A stretch of DNA of 25,701 bases. Origin: JAXGMQ01 sp964613055. GTDB taxonomy: Bacteria > Caldisericota > Caldisericia > JAAYUI01. Shown piece after piece: positions 7,204-15,744 of the stretch. Below the pieces are notes generated by a model that did not search any database, was not told the DNA's origin, and saw nothing but the letters and a program-made list of their open reading frames with translations. The stretch lies in NCBI GenBank assembly GCA_964613055.1, contig CAZTGD010000029.1:1-25701 (forward strand). The letters are read 5' to 3'. The translations under genes were made by a program, and so were the position numbers. Numbering within the stretch: position 1 is the stretch's first letter; every line of letters begins with the position of its first letter.

Positions 7204-8055
7204 ATGGCAAAGAAGACTAGACTGGGCAAAGGGCTTTCCGCTCTCCTGCCTGCAGAGGATATCAGCAAGGACGATGGCAAGGGTGGAGTCGTTGAGCTTA
7301 CCATCTCAGAGATCGAATACTCACCGTTCCAACCTCGCACACAGCTGTCACAGGAGGCACTCGCTGAACTCGCCGAGTCGCTGAAGCGATCGGGTGTCAT
7401 CCAGCCCGTTGTGGTCAGAGAGGTCGGTGGCAAGTTTGAGCTGATCGCAGGTGAACGCAGAATCCGCGCGGCAGAGATCGCCGGCTTCGACAAGATACCC
7501 GTTGTCATCCGCGAGATATCCGACAAGTCAGCTGCCGAGTTTGCCCTAGTGGAGAACATCCAGCGAGAGGACCTCAACCCCATAGACATCGCCAGAGCCA
7601 TGAAACGTCTGCGTATCGACTTTGGCTACACCCAGGAGACCATCGCCGAAAGCGTGAAGAAATCTCGACCATACGTCACAAACCTCCTGAGACTGCTCGA
7701 GCTTCCCGACACCGTCCAGAACTCCATCCTGGCAGGTGAGATGTCAGAGGGACACGGCAGGACACTGCTGTCTCTGAAGGACGAGGATGCCATTCTGGAG
7801 GGTGCAGAGAAGATAAAGGCAGAGGGCATGTCTGTTCGGCAGACCGAGAAATACGTGAAGGATTTCCAGAAGATACGAACTGAGAAGCCCAAGCCTACAC
7901 ATACAACCCAGGAGCAGAAGCAGGTCGAGTCCATCCTCAGAGAGGTGCTGGGCACGAAGGTGAAGGTGGTCGGAAAGGCTATCAAGATAGACTTCTTTGG
8001 CGATGAGGACCTTATTCGAATCTGTGATATCATCGTGGGTCAGGGAGGGCGCTGA
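7204..8055 (+). CDS. parB: Chromosome-partitioning CTPase ParB (Spo0J)
   Basis: ParB binds parS, loads as a CTP-dependent clamp and spreads along DNA. It starts with the typical LGKGLSALLP peptide. The CTP-binding N-terminal domain contains SPFQPR, the GERRIRAA motif and ENIQREDLNP. The helix-turn-helix TQETIAESVKKSRPYVTNLL reads parS, and a C-terminal dimer domain ends the protein. ATG 7204 is favoured over the adjacent ATG 7201 because AGGAG at 7191-7195 is then 8 nt away. The stop TGA (8053-8055) shares a base with the next gene's ATG, giving translational coupling. Length (283 aa) is normal. Likely targets are the TGTTTCAC repeats at 5873-5970. Confidence 0.95.
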   Translation: MAKKTRLGKGLSALLPAEDISKDDGKGGVVELTISEIEYSPFQPRTQLSQEALAELAESLKRSGVIQPVVVREVGGKFELIAGERRIRAAEIAGFDKIPVVIREISDKSAAEFALVENIQREDLNPIDIARAMKRLRIDFGYTQETIAESVKKSRPYVTNLLRLLELPDTVQNSILAGEMSEGHGRTLLSLKDEDAILEGAEKIKAEGMSVRQTEKYVKDFQKIRTEKPKPTHTTQEQKQVESILREVLGTKVKVVGKAIKIDFFGDEDLIRICDIIVGQGGR

Positions 8056-9845
8056 TGCCCAAGACCAAGCACACGCTGTGGATTGACGCCAAGGACCTGC
8101 GCGGTCATGACCGATACACCGTAAAGAATCCTCATTTCAGGGTGTGGATGATGATAGTAGCCATCCTGGTGGTGACGGTGGGACTCGTACTCATGTTCGT
8201 GTTCATGCCCAGCTCAGACAGCCTAAGTGTTCACTTCAGCTCCATCCCAAACGGAGCAGATGTGTTCATTGATGGTGAGAGTGTTGGTCAGACACCGTGT
8301 GAGATGAATCTGGACAAGGGTGATTACGTGTTACGGATGGAAGCGGAGGGTTATCTTCCCGTCAGTGAACCCATCGATGTAACAGAGTCTAACAGATCGT
8401 TTTCCATCGTGTTTGCCGAGGGCAAATCAGAGGTGGCATTTGTCTCCAGTCCCGATGAGGTTAAGGTCTATGTCGATGATCAGTACATAGGCACGACCCC
8501 CTTTGTCTACCGTGATGCGATACTCGACGAACCGGTTACCATCAAGGCAGAGAAGTCCGGCTACTACTCCGTCTCCCAGATTGAAACCATCAGTGGTATC
8601 GAGGAGTACAAGATCAAACTTGAGCAGATAATGGTCGATGTCTACATCAACACCGAGCCACCTGCCGCCGAGTTGTTCATCGACTCCAGGCATGTTGGCA
8701 CTACGCCATGGTCTGCAAAACTGTACTTCGGAGAGCATCATATCCGGATAGCCAAGGAGGGTGGATACAGGATTATTGAGGAGACCATCGAAGTAAAATC
8801 CAACCTTGAGGTGACCTACCCGCTTGAATCGGCGGGTATAGCCATACACGGTGTCCTGGGCGAAACGCACACTCCAGGAGCCAGGGTTTATGTTATCCCG
8901 CTCATCGCCAGTGTGGCGATGAAGAACACGTCACCTTGGGCGGTCGAACAGACAACCCCGGTTCAGTTACTGGCAGAGGATATGGCGGCGTATCTTACCC
9001 ACAAGGAGATCGTGCCCGACCAGGCGCTTATAGTGGGTATGAGGTCTGAGTTTTCTGCATCGGCAGGCATGAAGGTAGTTGATGTCAACTCCGTAGGGGA
9101 GATTGAGGAGACCGAGATCGACATACGGTTCCCTGAAAGCGTTCAGGTTGATTTTCTCGGTCAGACCTTAGACGGCATAGGCTGGTTTTCCCTTCTGTCA
9201 GAGACACTTTCTCCCGCTGGATTGATTGAAAACAACCCCAGATTCGCCCGGCTTGATGGCAGGGTGGTTGATCGAGACAACCCCAGCCGTTTCTTCGACA
9301 CGAGCGGTAGATCTGGTTTAGTTGTGATATCCCCTGATTATGACTATCTGGCTGTCGTGGGCGGAGGGATGGTAACCGTTTTCAGTTCAGAAGGTCAGCT
9401 GACCTCCACCGTTGGTGAAACAGCCGTTTTTGGTGATGGTGCAATATATATCTGTGACGAGAAAAGGTTGAAGGCAGTCAATCTGTTAACCCAGGCTGTC
9501 CAGTTCGTGGATGTGGGTATTGAGGGGGACAGTCTCCATCAGGCGGCTGGTTTTCTGCTCGTGCAAAATGTTGACTCCGCAACCGTTGTTGTTGATCTTG
9601 AAACCATGCGAGTGTTATCTTGGAGTCAATTGCTTGAGGATGAATATCCCGACATCGCTCCCCACTTCATCCCTGAGGGCATGTTCAGCCGAAGCGTTGC
9701 CGGCGAACACCACGTGCTTGCACTTGGCAAGGTCTTTGGGCTCAAGGTGCTGTTTGGATTGGGTGAAAAACCCTGTCTTTTAAATGTCTGGTTTGATAAT
9801 ACTCCCTTGAGGCTCGAGGACACGCTGACCGATCAGGGTACCTAG
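8055..9845 (+). CDS. Membrane-anchored triple PEGA-domain protein with propeller-like C-terminus
   Basis: PEGA domains are small extracytoplasmic beta-sandwiches, often surface-associated; no enzyme activity is expected. After a charged N-terminus, one transmembrane helix (about 31-51) leads to three PEGA units (about 57-121, 125-190, 193-257). Each has a conserved [VL]FID/YVD-x-x-x-G-x-TP core (IDGESVGQTP, VDDQYIGTTP, IDSRHVGTTP). The C-terminal half has repeated short beta-strand patterns (YDYLAVVGGGMVTVF, GAIYICDEKRLKAVN) that look like a PQQ/WD-type propeller. Its ATG overlaps the parB stop (TGATG), so it is translated with the partition genes, but a role in segregation is not implied by sequence. 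Confidence 0.85.
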   Translation: MPKTKHTLWIDAKDLRGHDRYTVKNPHFRVWMMIVAILVVTVGLVLMFVFMPSSDSLSVHFSSIPNGADVFIDGESVGQTPCEMNLDKGDYVLRMEAEGYLPVSEPIDVTESNRSFSIVFAEGKSEVAFVSSPDEVKVYVDDQYIGTTPFVYRDAILDEPVTIKAEKSGYYSVSQIETISGIEEYKIKLEQIMVDVYINTEPPAAELFIDSRHVGTTPWSAKLYFGEHHIRIAKEGGYRIIEETIEVKSNLEVTYPLESAGIAIHGVLGETHTPGARVYVIPLIASVAMKNTSPWAVEQTTPVQLLAEDMAAYLTHKEIVPDQALIVGMRSEFSASAGMKVVDVNSVGEIEETEIDIRFPESVQVDFLGQTLDGIGWFSLLSETLSPAGLIENNPRFARLDGRVVDRDNPSRFFDTSGRSGLVVISPDYDYLAVVGGGMVTVFSSEGQLTSTVGETAVFGDGAIYICDEKRLKAVNLLTQAVQFVDVGIEGDSLHQAAGFLLVQNVDSATVVVDLETMRVLSWSQLLEDEYPDIAPHFIPEGMFSRSVAGEHHVLALGKVFGLKVLFGLGEKPCLLNVWFDNTPLRLEDTLTDQGT

Positions 9846-10062
9846 GGTCTCGATTTTACATGCCAGCCACACACAGTATTTTGTATTGGCAGATGTTTGC
9901 AGGAGTTTTTTGACGCATCATCCCCCCTACAAAGCATCATCATGTACTATTCTCATAATTCTGTGATACAACCCGAAAACGATATACTTATCTTAACATT
10001 AACATTGATTGCAGTGTAACGAATGGGTCACATAATTGTATTGCTGTTAAAGGGGGCGAGGC

Positions 10063-11688
10063 ATGAATAGACTGGAGTGCGTGATAACGGTAATCGTCAG
10101 CGTGGTGTTAGTAGGTTTTGTGGTGTTTTTTGCGATCGGTCAGGGACAGTCATTTGGAGTACCGTTGAGCATCTCAGAATCGGATGCTCATGGCTGGTGG
10201 AAGGGAATACCTGAAGAACAAATCGAAAACCTGTACGGGTCAGGAAGAATAATCAAACCAGTTCGAATGTCTGGTGGAGAGCTGAAGACAATCGAGGGTG
10301 AGTTCAAAAATAACCCACTCAAGTCAAAACAGTTTACAATCGAACAGGAAAGTATCGAGAATGTTGTGGCCTTCCATGGTGACTGGATATATTATACAGT
10401 CGAGGATGAAGACTCTTGCGCCCTGTACGCGTATGATGTAAACACGGCGAAAGACATTGAGAAACTAACAGGAATTATCTCCCTTGATGTGTCGTCAGAC
10501 GGAGAGATGATCTATGGCATCAAGCAGTCAGAGGAAGGGCAGGAGATGACCTTTGTATACCATATCCCCACCGACTGCCACACGTACATGTACAACGGTG
10601 AACGACATGTGCACCCGATTGGATGCGAAGATGGAAGGCTTTTGTTCTGCGTGGTGGAAGATGACAACTGGGAGATGGTTGACGACTTCTACATTGTTCA
10701 GACTCCATTTGATCACAGTTATGATTCAAGGCAATCCCAGCAGGCGAAGAATGGATCTATGATTGTAAAAAAGTGGGCAAAAGTCGGTTACGACTATGAG
10801 GGTAATAAAGTTGGAGAAACCTGGTGGGGAAGAACGGGTTGCCCAATGCCTAGAGTGACTGATGATTCACCAAACTCGATTATGATCCAACCCGTAACTC
10901 CCACATTTACAAAAGAAGGAGATACTGAATTCATATCCCAGAAACTGCCCATGCAACTGAGTGACCGGCAGATCGAAACCATCCAGTTCAACGGCATGTA
11001 CATCCTATACGATTTTAACCAAGAGGATCATGGCATGATAATGGTTGTTGATGATAATTCATCTTTGATTCCAATTGGTATTACATATAGTGAAGATAGT
11101 CTCCCTGAACACGCTATACTGGTTGGTGAACATCTGGTGTGGTTGGACATGTTGGGTGTTGAGAAGGATGAAATCAACAGCATTGACGACTACATGAGAC
11201 CGCAGTTTGACCTGATGGCGTATCACATCCCGTCAGAGCATACCTTCAAGATAAACCATGTTGGCTATGGAGCCTCGGTGAATGCAAATCTGACCGTGTC
11301 CGCAGTTGGCAACTGCATATACTACAATACGGACAGGCTGGATGATGACACCGTGAATCCGATGATTATCAAAACGCACCTTGATGGTACTGATATGCTG
11401 GATGAGTATGTCATATTCCCAGAGGAGATACCCATGTTCACGGTGGGGGAAGGAGATTGGCTGATTAGGATAGATATTTTTGCTTCTCTACCCGAACAGG
11501 ACGGGTTTATCAGCCTGAATAAAAATATCGTAAATACCGATGATCTGGTGAGGGTTGAAGGTTATAAGAACATAGAAGACAAGACCATGTCCTACCCGAT
11601 GATTGTGGCGGAAGACAGCGGTGACCTGCTGGTTGTGGAGTCCATCAAGGAAGGTGAGAGCATCACAGGTGCGATATACACGCGGTAG
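10063..11688 (+). CDS. Membrane-anchored propeller-like protein, paralogue of the 21.5 kb gene
   Basis: Family unknown. One N-terminal transmembrane helix (about 6-26) precedes a 510-residue exported domain rich in short beta strands and acidic turns. Recurrent patterns of the form DWIYYTVEDED, GRLLFCVVEDD and GNCIYYNTD suggest a six- to eight-bladed propeller (TolB/WD40-like). It shares layout and local sequence with the protein at 21477: LVGEHLVWLDM against IAGDYIVWIDM, and AYHIPSEHTF against GYHIPTGKSV. The start ATG 10063 follows AAGGGGGCGAGGC, nearly identical to the ribosome-binding region of the paralogue. Dispersed-repeat copy B starts 38 bp after its stop. The 217 bp before it contain no gene. 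Confidence 0.75.
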   Translation: MNRLECVITVIVSVVLVGFVVFFAIGQGQSFGVPLSISESDAHGWWKGIPEEQIENLYGSGRIIKPVRMSGGELKTIEGEFKNNPLKSKQFTIEQESIENVVAFHGDWIYYTVEDEDSCALYAYDVNTAKDIEKLTGIISLDVSSDGEMIYGIKQSEEGQEMTFVYHIPTDCHTYMYNGERHVHPIGCEDGRLLFCVVEDDNWEMVDDFYIVQTPFDHSYDSRQSQQAKNGSMIVKKWAKVGYDYEGNKVGETWWGRTGCPMPRVTDDSPNSIMIQPVTPTFTKEGDTEFISQKLPMQLSDRQIETIQFNGMYILYDFNQEDHGMIMVVDDNSSLIPIGITYSEDSLPEHAILVGEHLVWLDMLGVEKDEINSIDDYMRPQFDLMAYHIPSEHTFKINHVGYGASVNANLTVSAVGNCIYYNTDRLDDDTVNPMIIKTHLDGTDMLDEYVIFPEEIPMFTVGEGDWLIRIDIFASLPEQDGFISLNKNIVNTDDLVRVEGYKNIEDKTMSYPMIVAEDSGDLLVVESIKEGESITGAIYTR

Positions 11689-11726
11689 AGGGTTTGAAAA
11701 AAAGGGCGTTATGCCCCTTAATTCGT

Positions 11727-11970
11727 ACACACAGTTTTCATATAACCCTTATCATCTCCGAAGGGTTGTACTCACAGTCATTCCTGGTTTGAATTTGTGT
11801 ACAGATGTGCCTGAGAATTTCACTGGATTCCCGCTTATGCGGGAATAAAGAAGTAGAAGCGGGAGCGACATAGTAGAAAGGGGAATGATGTGTGGGTTGA
11901 TGCTCTTTTTTGAGAGAAAAGAGAAGGGGTTATGGATGGAAAACATATTGAGTGTGTCAGATGCATAATG
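11727..11970 (+). repeat. Dispersed repeat, copy B
   Basis: This copy fills the gap after the propeller gene. It aligns by eye with copy C (19226-19627): ACACAG at the left edge, a small hairpin ACCCTT/AAGGGT (11745-11766), GTCATTC, the conserved inverted repeat ATTCCCGC-TTAT-GCGGGAAT (11828-11847), a short array of GGGA-type units, GGTTATGGATG, and GTGTGTCAGATGCATAATGC at the right edge. The internal array here has about 3 units against about 8 in copy C, which accounts for most of the length difference. Confidence 0.7.
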
Positions 11971-12053
11971 CCCAAAACCATTCCTACTGAATCTCAGTCG
12001 CAGTTTCAAGGGATTATTTTGTTTCGATGGATACAGATATAATTGTTGGTTTT

Positions 12054-12081
12054 CCTGGCGGGGGGTTAACCCCCCGCCAGG
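12054..12081. terminator. Perfect 28-bp G/C palindrome, possible terminator
   Basis: CCTGGC, six G, TTAA, six C, GCCAGG form a perfect palindrome. It lies 47 bp beyond the stop of the minus-strand gene at 12128 and could end its transcript. Neither side has a clear T-run in the required direction, so an intrinsic terminator is not proven; a protein-binding or structural site is the alternative. Confidence 0.45.
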
Positions 12082-12127
12082 TGTTAGTCTTAGCTAAAAA
12101 CTCCTCGTCAAATAAGGGGCAGGTTGG

Positions 12128-12418
12128 TCACTCAACGGTAATCGTCCAGCTCTTGCCCTCTCCCTCCAGCACGACCGTCTTACGGTACTCGAACACGGGC
12201 GGCTTCTCGTCTGGGAATGTCAGCATGAACTTGAAGGTCTTCTTGCGGGGACCCATCGACTTGTCTTCCTCGCGCTCGACAAACGCCTTGTATGTGTCCT
12301 CGCCGTGTGTCACGTCGAACTCGCCCCTGCTTGGAAACAGGTTCTCCCTGCCCCGCTGGAGCAGGATATACTCGCCTCGAACCTCTTGGCCCGAAAGCTT
12401 CTTTGTGAATCGTTCCAT
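12128..12418 (-). CDS. Small hypothetical protein (96 aa)
   Basis: The family is not recognised. The start Met at 12418 is chosen because AAAGGAG lies about 7 nt upstream; the frame is open further (12472) but with no ribosome-binding site. The product is a soluble, charged, probably beta-rich protein with alternating strands (EYILLQRGRENLF, KTFKFMLTFPDE, FEYRKTVVLEGEGKSWTITVE). No signal peptide or metal motif is visible. It ends in TGA. It is divergent from recO with about 68 bp between, so the two may share a regulatory region. Base composition matches the backbone, so it is probably a native gene. Confidence 0.7.
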   Translation of the reverse strand: MERFTKKLSGQEVRGEYILLQRGRENLFPSRGEFDVTHGEDTYKAFVEREEDKSMGPRKKTFKFMLTFPDEKPPVFEYRKTVVLEGEGKSWTITVE

Positions 12419-12486
12419 TGTCTTTCTCCTTTTGACTCGACTATATAGTAGTTGATTTGATAAAATAAACAAGATAGCATCAGCAT

Positions 12487-13212
12487 GTGGGATACACCAA
12501 ACAGACCGCCATCATATTTGACTCCAGCCTGGCAGGAGAGCATGACAAATACCTCGAGATGATTGTAGAGGACGGCAGGCGCGTGTCTGCCAGGATTCGC
12601 AAGGCAAGGCACACTAAGTCAAAGTGGGGGGCTTCGGCAGAACCTGTGTCGGTGGTAAGCATTCAGCTGTACGAGAAGCAGTCTCGGCTAACGGTGACGG
12701 GTATGTCGGCGTTGGAGACGTTTGAGGGAATCGATAAAACCTATGAGAGATTGCTGGCTTCCGCCTACATAGCTGAGGTAATAAAAGGCACAACGCCATA
12801 CGGGGTGCCAGAGAGTGACACGTTTGAGATAACGGTGGACACGTACAGGTTGCTTGCCCAATCGGAGGATGTCATAATGACGGTCAACACCTTCCTTGCA
12901 ACCATCATCCAATCGGCGGGATACGCAATCGAGTTGGACTACTGCTGTGAGTGTGGGAGAGAGATGACAGGAGACAGACGCTTTTCTGTCGATGAGGTGT
13001 CGGTGGTGTGTCCAGACTGCAGGTCATATGGAACGGTTCGGATCCCAGAGTTTGCGGTCACCGCCATCAGAAGATTGTGTTATGGGGACAGTGTCGCACC
13101 AGGCGAGATGAATGCAAAGCTTTCAGCTGGCATACACATGTTTTTTGAGCGGATAATCGAGGGTAAGTTCAACTGCAGACCCAGGTCGTCGCTAAGGTTG
13201 CGGGGGTTGTAG
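12487..13212 (+). CDS. recO: DNA repair/recombination mediator RecO
   Basis: RecO helps RecR load RecA on SSB-coated single-stranded DNA in the RecFOR pathway and can anneal strands. The order is typical: N-terminal OB-fold (about 1-80, with EHDKYLEMIVEDGRR), a helical middle, and a zinc finger with C153-x-x-C156 and C175-x-x-C178 (CECGREM, CPDC). The C-terminal stretch HMFFERIIEGKF resembles the RecO tail. Length 241 aa is normal. The start must be GTG 12487: an in-frame TAG occurs at 12475-12477 and no ATG lies between, while the nearby ATG 12485 is out of frame. No strong ribosome-binding site is visible. It converges with the nuclease gene 16 bp downstream. Confidence 0.88.
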   Translation: MGYTKQTAIIFDSSLAGEHDKYLEMIVEDGRRVSARIRKARHTKSKWGASAEPVSVVSIQLYEKQSRLTVTGMSALETFEGIDKTYERLLASAYIAEVIKGTTPYGVPESDTFEITVDTYRLLAQSEDVIMTVNTFLATIIQSAGYAIELDYCCECGREMTGDRRFSVDEVSVVCPDCRSYGTVRIPEFAVTAIRRLCYGDSVAPGEMNAKLSAGIHMFFERIIEGKFNCRPRSSLRLRGL

Positions 13213-13228
13213 ACATATTATTCAATGT

Positions 13229-13861
13229 TTATATATTTGTAATCTCTTTATCTAAGTCTATAAATAATCTGAGGAATCTTTTTCTTGCGTAGAACGCTCT
13301 GGTTTTTGACCCATGCCCCCTACCTTTTGTTCTTGGTTGAATGTAGACGCCCATCTTTCCTGTCAAGTGATTAAAACCATTATCATGCGATAATATTGTG
13401 TCTCTAATAAGATTGTAATCGGTTTCAACCTGATTGTATGCCTTCCCTTTAAGATTTATCTCAGTAACTGAGTGAACATAACTGGGTGATGAATAATCTA
13501 CACCAACTGTGCGTGCAACGATTATTATTTTTTTTAGCTTCAAAAGTAGATGACTGTTTCTGAACGATGTATTAGCCACGTTTACAGGATCAATCATTGT
13601 AATAGCCATAGTTTCTTTGAATGAAAGATCGCCATTTTTCAAGTGCTTCAATGGAATTGACTTTAACTCCCATGAACCAAAATTTGGATTTCTGGATGAG
13701 TTTAAAGGCAATCCTAAGTATCTTTCAAATACATGACCTGCCCATCCTTTATTCACCTTACCATTATCTTTTAATACCGTAATACCATATCTCTTTGCTA
13801 AAGTATGCAACTCGGTACCCTTAAGTAATTGCAATTTTTGCCAAGCTTCTGTTCTATCCAA
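13229..13861 (-). CDS. MutH/Sau3AI-like restriction endonuclease, probably GATC-specific
   Basis: This is a restriction nuclease candidate of the MutH fold. The arrangement KGWAGHVFERYLGL ... NPNFGSWELKSIPLK ... SFRNSHLLLKLKKII follows E. coli MutH (GVAGQLLE ... PDF ... ELKTIPI ... SSHVRHKLSRVL). Glu46, Glu65 and Lys67 match the catalytic E and ExK residues. The position of the catalytic Asp (MutH D70) is Asn60, codon AAT at 13682-13684, so activity may be reduced or use a variant site. At 210 aa it is near MutH length. The start is TTG 13861, overlapping the methyltransferase end by 8 bp, as expected for a coupled restriction-modification pair. The gene is A+T-richer than its neighbours. A vsr-like or repair nuclease role is less likely given the methyltransferase partner. 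Confidence 0.8.
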   Translation of the reverse strand: MDRTEAWQKLQLLKGTELHTLAKRYGITVLKDNGKVNKGWAGHVFERYLGLPLNSSRNPNFGSWELKSIPLKHLKNGDLSFKETMAITMIDPVNVANTSFRNSHLLLKLKKIIIVARTVGVDYSSPSYVHSVTEINLKGKAYNQVETDYNLIRDTILSHDNGFNHLTGKMGVYIQPRTKGRGHGSKTRAFYARKRFLRLFIDLDKEITNI

Positions 13862-14684
13862 AATTACCTGTACCCTCTAATACTCCTGCAAATTGTATTT
13901 TTTGTATAACTTCATTCAATCTTGGTATTGCTAAGCTATCAAGATAATCTTTATTGTTGTCTACCCCGATATACTTCCTGCCGTATCTTATCGCCACAAC
14001 ACCGCTGGTTGCGCTTCCACAGAACGGATCAAGGATGATGTCGCCTTCGTTGCTTGACGACAGAATGATTCGCTCCAAAAGAGCCTCAGGCTTCTGTGTG
14101 GGGTGCTTGCCATGCCTCTTCTCGAAGGGCTTTGGAGTGCATATCGACCAGACGCTCCTCATCTGCTTGCCAGGCTTCTTTAACGCGTCGCTGTGCCAAT
14201 TACCGTTCTTTGTTGCGTCATAGTTGAAGGTGTGTTTTGCTTTCTTGCTCTTCCTAGCCCAGAGGAGCGTTTCGTGACTCGCTGTAAACATCCTGCAGGA
14301 TAGATTCGGGGATGCGTTTGGTTTGAACCACACTATGTCGTTTATCAGATGCCAGCCCAATCTTTGGAGGGCGAATCCGCAGGAGTAGATGGAATGATAC
14401 GTCCCGGACACCCACAGAGAGCCGTTGTCTTTAAGTACCCTTTGACACTCCATAAGCCACCTTGAATGGAACTCGAAATCTTCCTCTACCCCCGAGCTGA
14501 CATCCCAATCTCCCTTATTTACACTCACACGCTTGCCTGCATGGCAGGTAAAGCCGCCATTAGAGAGGTTATATGGCGGGTCAGCGAAGATCATGTCAAT
14601 GCTCTTTTCGGGTATTGAGTTCATGACCTCGGTAGCCTCTCTATGGTAAAGCCTGAGTCCTTTTTGACTGTAGTGTGCCTTCAT
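13854..14684 (-). CDS. Beta-class DNA adenine-N6 methyltransferase (DpnA/MboI-B-like)
   Basis: It transfers methyl from SAM to adenine N6 in the recognition site and protects host DNA from the adjoining nuclease. The catalytic motif DPPYNL is at residues 35-40, before the SAM-binding DPFCGSATSG (219-228), the order of the beta class. The family pattern NKGDWD, GTYHSI, VWFKPNASPN, GKHPTQKPE (192-200) and LLERIILSS strongly resembles the DpnA-type enzymes, which act on GATC. The start ATG 14684 has AGGAAGG 7 nt upstream. It is first in a two-gene unit with the MutH-like nuclease. Specificity is inferred, not shown. Confidence 0.9.
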   Translation of the reverse strand: MKAHYSQKGLRLYHREATEVMNSIPEKSIDMIFADPPYNLSNGGFTCHAGKRVSVNKGDWDVSSGVEEDFEFHSRWLMECQRVLKDNGSLWVSGTYHSIYSCGFALQRLGWHLINDIVWFKPNASPNLSCRMFTASHETLLWARKSKKAKHTFNYDATKNGNWHSDALKKPGKQMRSVWSICTPKPFEKRHGKHPTQKPEALLERIILSSSNEGDIILDPFCGSATSGVVAIRYGRKYIGVDNNKDYLDSLAIPRLNEVIQKIQFAGVLEGTGNFG

Positions 14685-14921
14685 ATGTGTGCCTTCCTGT
14701 AATGTAATCGCAACTTACTCTGTGACAGATATTAACACACTAGGGTAGTTCAATCAAATGAATATTGGTTGGTTTTCTCCTCAATGAATCCGATGATTAT
14801 TCCATCTCAATGATTCGCATCCTCTGCGAACCAGTTCCTATCTTGACCAAATCATCTGCGCCAAGCTAAACCCCCACCATCTTTACATATAACTCCTGGC
14901 AAGATAGAATGATCAACTGCT

Positions 14922-15743
14922 ATGTCACCGCTAAACAACATACTGCTATCGATAAACAGACTGCTTTCCAAAAAGAAGCGTATCCATCCGCTGATGCTGG
15001 ATAAGGAGAGCAAGGGAGCGTATGCACGATGGGAGTATGATCTGGCGAAGAAGACCCTCCTGTATTTCCCCGATGAGATGGTGAACCCAAAGCTGTTTGA
15101 AGGCAAGCGGGTGCTTGACCTGTGCTGTGGGGCAGGAGGCAAGAGTGTCCTGTTGGCGCAGATGGGAGCAAGGGTGACTGCTGTTGACATTGATGAGGGG
15201 TTCATTGATATGGCACGCGACTTCGCTGATTCACAGGATATTGATATCGACTTCCAGGTGGGAGACGCCAGGGACCTGAGGTTCGAAGAGAAAAGCTTTG
15301 ACTACGTCTTCTCCTTTGATGCACTGGAACATGTTGACCCACCCGAGGACATGCTGACTCAAGCGAAAAGGGTGCTGGTTTGCGGTGGAAGACTCATCAT
15401 GTCGTTTACAAACTGGGAGCGTCACGATGGTCACCACATGACAGACGCCATCTCGCTTCCCTGGATTCACCTGATGATATCCCAGAAGAGACTGCTTGAT
15501 ATGTACCGTCATCTGGTGGGTGACGACATGTATGTGTTACGAGCAGGTAGCCTTGAATCAGAGAGGATTGCATATGTGAACAGGCTGAGGCTGAAGACTG
15601 CCAGACGGATAATTGAAGAGTCTGGATTTAAAAGGATTCACTACAGAGAGATAACATACGGTGGCGCTCTTGGGGCGATCGCCGGCATCCCCGGGATGAA
15701 AAAATATCTGACCAGGGTCATAACAACGGTTTTGGAGGTGTGA
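14922..15743 (+). CDS. Class I SAM-dependent methyltransferase
   Basis: The Rossmann-type methyltransferase core starts at VLDLCCGAGG (64-73, motif I). The acidic AVDIDE (87-92) follows, then GDARDLRFEEKSFD (114-127) and the DALEHVDPPEDM segment of methyltransferase family 11. The substrate is unknown; such enzymes methylate quinone precursors, sugars, lipids or small metabolites. The C-terminal part (ISLPWIHLMISQ, IAGIPGMKKYL) is hydrophobic or membrane-peripheral in character. The start ATG 14922 lacks a strong ribosome-binding site. The cyclophilin gene begins 1 nt after its TGA, so the two form an operon. About 237 bp upstream separates it from the divergent restriction-modification unit; I see no other feature there. 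Confidence 0.85.
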   Translation: MSPLNNILLSINRLLSKKKRIHPLMLDKESKGAYARWEYDLAKKTLLYFPDEMVNPKLFEGKRVLDLCCGAGGKSVLLAQMGARVTAVDIDEGFIDMARDFADSQDIDIDFQVGDARDLRFEEKSFDYVFSFDALEHVDPPEDMLTQAKRVLVCGGRLIMSFTNWERHDGHHMTDAISLPWIHLMISQKRLLDMYRHLVGDDMYVLRAGSLESERIAYVNRLRLKTARRIIEESGFKRIHYREITYGGALGAIAGIPGMKKYLTRVITTVLEV

Positions 15744-15744
15744 G

